Source: JAWXCE01 sp034440495
GTDB lineage: Bacteria; Pseudomonadota; Alphaproteobacteria; Rhizobiales; Rhodomicrobiaceae
Direction: 5' to 3'
Length of the DNA stretch: 64,000 nt
Assembly: GCA_034440495.1 (NCBI GenBank)
Contig: JAWXCE010000030.1
Span: forward strand, 1-64,000
The notes beneath the pieces were generated by a model that was not told where the DNA came from, searched no databases, and worked only from the letters and a program-made list of their open reading frames with translations. This document shows positions 61,622 through 64,000 of this stretch, in pieces. Numbering within the stretch: position 1 is the first letter of the stretch; each line of letters starts with the position of its first letter. Both the position numbers and the translations under genes were made by a program.

Positions 61622-62281
61622 ATGAACATTATTCAGCAGCTAGAACAGGAATACGCGGCCGAGTTGGCCGAGAAGCGTGCCGTGCCGGAATTTTCACCCG
61701 GCGACACCGTTCGCGTCAGCGTGAAGGTCGTGGAAGGCGCTCGCGAGCGCGTGCAGGCTTATGAAGGCGTGTGCATCGCGCGCTCCGGCTACGGCCTTAA
61801 CGAAAGCTTCACAGTTCGCAAAATTTCCTACGGCGAAGGCGTGGAGCGGGTATTTCCGGTCTATTCGCCATGGATCGACAGCATTTTCGTCGTGCGTCGC
61901 GGTAAGGTGCGACGCGCCAAGCTCTATTACCTACGCAACCTGCGCGGTAAAGCGGCCCGTATCGTCGAGAAAACCGAGAATCGCGCCAACGCTATCAAGC
62001 TCACAGGAGATTTCAAAGGCTTCAAGCGCCCGAAAGGCAAGCCGGACGATCTGAAGCTCATCAAGGGCGTGGAGGACGTTTACAGCCGCCGCTTGAACGA
62101 GATCGGCATTTACAAATTTGAGCAACTCGCGAATTTGACCGATGAGGAAATCGTGCAGATCGATGAGGCGCTGAAGTTGAAGGGCCGCTTCGAGCGCGAA
62201 GATTGGGCAGGTCAGTCGCGGAACCTGATGGCCGAAACGACAGTCGAGGAAGTGCCGACGGAAGACGACGCGAAATCATAA
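61622..62281 (+). CDS. rplS: Ribosomal protein L19 with a long C-terminal extension
   Basis: A 219-residue protein. Residues 1 to about 120 are normal L19 (FSPGDTVRVSVKVVEGARER, YGEGVERVFPVYSPWID, KVRRAKLYYLRNLRGKAARI). Residues 123-219 are extra. Within them, 141-203 (DDLKLIKGVEDVYSRRLNEI, FEQLANLTDEEIVQID, GRFEREDWAGQSRNL) look like the helix-hairpin-helix-type extension seen on other alphaproteobacterial proteins, including some L21. Standard L19 is about 115-125 residues. The ATG opening MNIIQQLEQEYAAEL is the family start. Follows trmD. Confidence 0.92.
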   Translation: MNIIQQLEQEYAAELAEKRAVPEFSPGDTVRVSVKVVEGARERVQAYEGVCIARSGYGLNESFTVRKISYGEGVERVFPVYSPWIDSIFVVRRGKVRRAKLYYLRNLRGKAARIVEKTENRANAIKLTGDFKGFKRPKGKPDDLKLIKGVEDVYSRRLNEIGIYKFEQLANLTDEEIVQIDEALKLKGRFEREDWAGQSRNLMAETTVEEVPTEDDAKS

Positions 62282-62303
62282 TCTGTATTATTCCGCTTTT
62301 TTT

Positions 62304-62375
62304 CGTCATCCCCGCAAAGGCGGGGATCCAGTGATTGGTAATTAAGACTGGATGCCCGCCTTCGCGGGCATGACA
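62304..62375. repeat. Palindromic repeat between rplS and leuC
   Basis: Two GC-rich hairpins (CCCCGC/GCGGGG and GCCCGC/GCGGGC) flank outer arms ATCCAGT / ACTGGAT, bounded by CGTCAT and ATGACA. Same general class as the other palindromic repeats here, but with a different core. It may also act as a transcription terminator after rplS. Confidence 0.88.
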
Positions 62376-62397
62376 TTGCTCATATTTGGGTGGTGTT

Positions 62398-63801
62398 ATG
62401 GTTTCGAAAACGCTATACGACAAAATCTGGGACGATCACATCGTCGATACACACCCGGATGGCACATGCCTGCTGTATATCGACCGCCATCTTGTGCATG
62501 AGGTGACCAGCCCGCAGGCGTTCGAGGGATTGCGCCTTTCCGGCCGTCGCGTGCGCGCGCCGCATAAAACGCTGGCGGTCGTCGATCATAACGTGCCGAC
62601 CACCGACCGCACCAAGGGCATCGCCGACCCCGAGTCCGCACTTCAGGTGGAAACACTGGCGCAAAATGCCCGCGACTTCGGCGTAGAGTATTATGGCGAG
62701 CGTGATATCCGCCAGGGCATCGTCCATGTGATCGGGCCAGAGCAGGGCTTCACGCTGCCGGGAACCACCATCGTATGCGGCGACAGCCACACCTCGACCC
62801 ACGGCGCGTTCGGCGCGCTGGCGCACGGCATCGGCACGTCCGAGGTTGAGCACGTGCTCGCCACGCAAACGCTGATCCAGAAAAAAGCCAAAAACATGCG
62901 GATCACGGTGGATGGCCAGTTGCCGCCGCACGTGACGGCAAAGGACATTATCCTCGCTGTCATAGGCGAGATCGGCACGGCAGGCGGCACCGGCTATGTG
63001 ATCGAGTATGCGGGCGAGGCTATACGAGCGTTGTCTGTTGAAGGCCGCATGACGGTGTGCAACATGTCCATCGAGGGCGGCGCCCGGGCCGGGCTGATCG
63101 CTCCGGATGAAAAGACTTTCGCCTACATCGAAGGCCGTCCGCGCTCGCCGAAAGGCGCCGCATGGGAAGCAGCGCTTGGTTACTGGCGCACGCTTTACTC
63201 GGATGACGGCGCGCATTTCGACCATGAAGTGCGCCTTGACGCCGCCAGCCTGCCGCCCATCATCACCTGGGGCACAAGCCCGGAAGACGTGGTGTCGATC
63301 ACCGGCACCGTCCCCGATCCGGACGCCATCGAGGACGAAAACAAGCGCGCCGCGATCAAGCGCGCCCTCGCCTATATGGGCCTGACGCCAGGCACGAAGA
63401 TGACGGACATCCATATCGACAAGGTTTTTCTCGGATCCTGCACAAACGGTCGTATCGAGGATTTGCGCGCTGCCGCCGCCGTTTTGGCCGGGCATAAGGT
63501 CGCGGAAACGGTGTCCGCGATGGTAGTGCCCGGCTCGGGCCTTGTGAAGGAGCAGGCGGAAGCCGAAGGGCTGGACAAGATTTTCATCGACGCGGGCTTC
63601 GAATGGCGCGAGCCGGGCTGCTCTATGTGCCTCGGCATGAATCCCGATCAACTCAAGCCGGGCGAGCGCTGCGCCTCCACTTCGAACCGAAACTTCGAGG
63701 GCCGTCAGGGCTTCAAGGGCCGCACGCATCTCGTGTCGCCCATCATGGCTGTTGCTGCGGCGGTGGCAGGCCGCTTCGTCGACATCCGTGACTTCCGCTA
63801 A
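62398..63801 (+). CDS. leuC: 3-isopropylmalate dehydratase large subunit
   Basis: A 467-residue aconitase-family enzyme. The [4Fe-4S] cysteines are in VFLGSCTNGRIEDL and EPGCSMCLGMN; VCGDSHTSTHGAFGALAHGIG and STSNRNFEGRQGFKGRTHLVSP are the substrate-site blocks. It isomerises 2-isopropylmalate in leucine synthesis and needs LeuD, which is not in the window. ATG (MVSKTLYDKIWDDH) used. Confidence 0.96.
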   Translation: MVSKTLYDKIWDDHIVDTHPDGTCLLYIDRHLVHEVTSPQAFEGLRLSGRRVRAPHKTLAVVDHNVPTTDRTKGIADPESALQVETLAQNARDFGVEYYGERDIRQGIVHVIGPEQGFTLPGTTIVCGDSHTSTHGAFGALAHGIGTSEVEHVLATQTLIQKKAKNMRITVDGQLPPHVTAKDIILAVIGEIGTAGGTGYVIEYAGEAIRALSVEGRMTVCNMSIEGGARAGLIAPDEKTFAYIEGRPRSPKGAAWEAALGYWRTLYSDDGAHFDHEVRLDAASLPPIITWGTSPEDVVSITGTVPDPDAIEDENKRAAIKRALAYMGLTPGTKMTDIHIDKVFLGSCTNGRIEDLRAAAAVLAGHKVAETVSAMVVPGSGLVKEQAEAEGLDKIFIDAGFEWREPGCSMCLGMNPDQLKPGERCASTSNRNFEGRQGFKGRTHLVSPIMAVAAAVAGRFVDIRDFR

Positions 63802-63811
63802 ATTCACGCTG

Positions 63812-63898
63812 CCACGACCGGGATCGACCCGGTCGTCCACAAAAACAGGGTTGCCCGTGAATAGGACCAGATGGCCGGGTTACTCTTGGTCATGACTG
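63812..63898. repeat. Palindromic repeat downstream of leuC
   Basis: A perfect 9-bp stem (ACGACCGGG / CCCGGTCGT, 5-nt loop) followed by ACCAGATGGCC and GGTCATGAC arms. It is a degenerate member of the same repeat class as the element in gcvPB. It lies between leuC and the convergent folD gene. Confidence 0.75.
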
Positions 63899-63920
63899 GC
63901 ATACCGTGGCAATGGGACGG

Positions 63921-64000
63921 TCAAGCCTTCGCCGCCATCTGCATTTTAGCGGCGTCAAGCGTGTTGGAAAGCAGGCACGCGATGGTCATCGGGCCAACGC
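63921..64000 (-). CDS. folD: FolD C-terminus (partial)
   Basis: The last 25 codons of a minus-strand gene that continues past the right edge. VGPMTIACLLSNTLDAA is the conserved C-terminal motif of the bifunctional methylenetetrahydrofolate dehydrogenase/cyclohydrolase. It interconverts the folate one-carbon forms that the glycine cleavage operon here also supplies. Confidence 0.85.
   Translation of the reverse strand, partial: VGPMTIACLLSNTLDAAKMQMAAKA

Noticed and set aside
62413..63840. 475-codon minus-strand ORF across leuC
   Set aside because: Antisense to a complete, motif-bearing leuC; an effect of GC-rich codon bias.

Overview
The window looks like a chromosomal stretch from an alphaproteobacterium of the order Hyphomicrobiales (Rhizobiales). 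The evidence is the cox gene order (ctaC-ctaD-ctaB-coxF-cox11-ctaE-DUF983-SURF1), the block cysQ-DUF4170-DUF374/waaA-lpxK, the split F0 ATP synthase operon (atpI-atpB-atpE-atpF'-atpF), ispH-thrB-rnhA, an IalB-family protein, an RgsP-like polar-growth receptor, and palindromic repeats whose translation reads 'VIAGLDPAIH'. The genus cannot be fixed from sequence alone. Core genes are GC-rich. A few AT-richer islands (about 2.7-4.1 kb, 7.8-8.15 kb and 12.9-13.45 kb) look acquired, and two of these are decaying. No rRNA, tRNA, CRISPR array or intact transposase was seen.

Layout. 0-2.4 kb: an ECF biotin transporter operon (bioM-bioN-bioY) behind a Ca2+/Na+ antiporter, followed by a decayed duplicate of the bioM start. 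2.7-4.1 kb: a frameshifted orphan gene. 4.3-7.8 kb: a circularly permuted ATP-grasp/alpha-E fusion plus a transglutaminase. 8.2-10.4 kb: ergothioneine genes egtB-egtD. 10.6-12.9 kb: malic enzyme. 12.9-14.0 kb: two broken genes. 14-26 kb: an alpha/beta hydrolase, a PQQ-type sugar dehydrogenase, lipid A/Kdo genes including a DUF374-WaaA fusion, cysQ, ubiA, rsmE, gshA, a DUF937 protein and a MATE exporter.

26.2-31.7 kb is the most unusual part. It holds a secreted protein made of three tandem four-cysteine repeats, a membrane protein with an altered J-domain, a Ser/Asn/Gly-rich autotransporter-like protein, a DUF2541-like protein carrying a fourth copy of the same four-cysteine module, and an IalB protein.

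32-45 kb: the cytochrome c oxidase operon with its assembly factors (heme O synthase, Cox11, SURF1, CoxF), running into thrC, an M16 peptidase, a GNAT and a large 7TM-PAS-GGDEF-EAL protein with degenerate catalytic motifs. 45-49 kb: YqgE, a peroxiredoxin, rnhA, thrB, ispH and a lipoprotein. 49.8-54.6 kb: a tandem glycine riboswitch controlling gcvT-gcvH-gcvPA-gcvPB; gcvPB carries a palindromic repeat inserted in frame. 54.8-64 kb: a small secreted protein, a lytic-transglycosylase-like protein, the F0 ATP synthase operon, RlpA, trmD, rplS with an unusual C-terminal domain, leuC, and the end of folD at the window edge.
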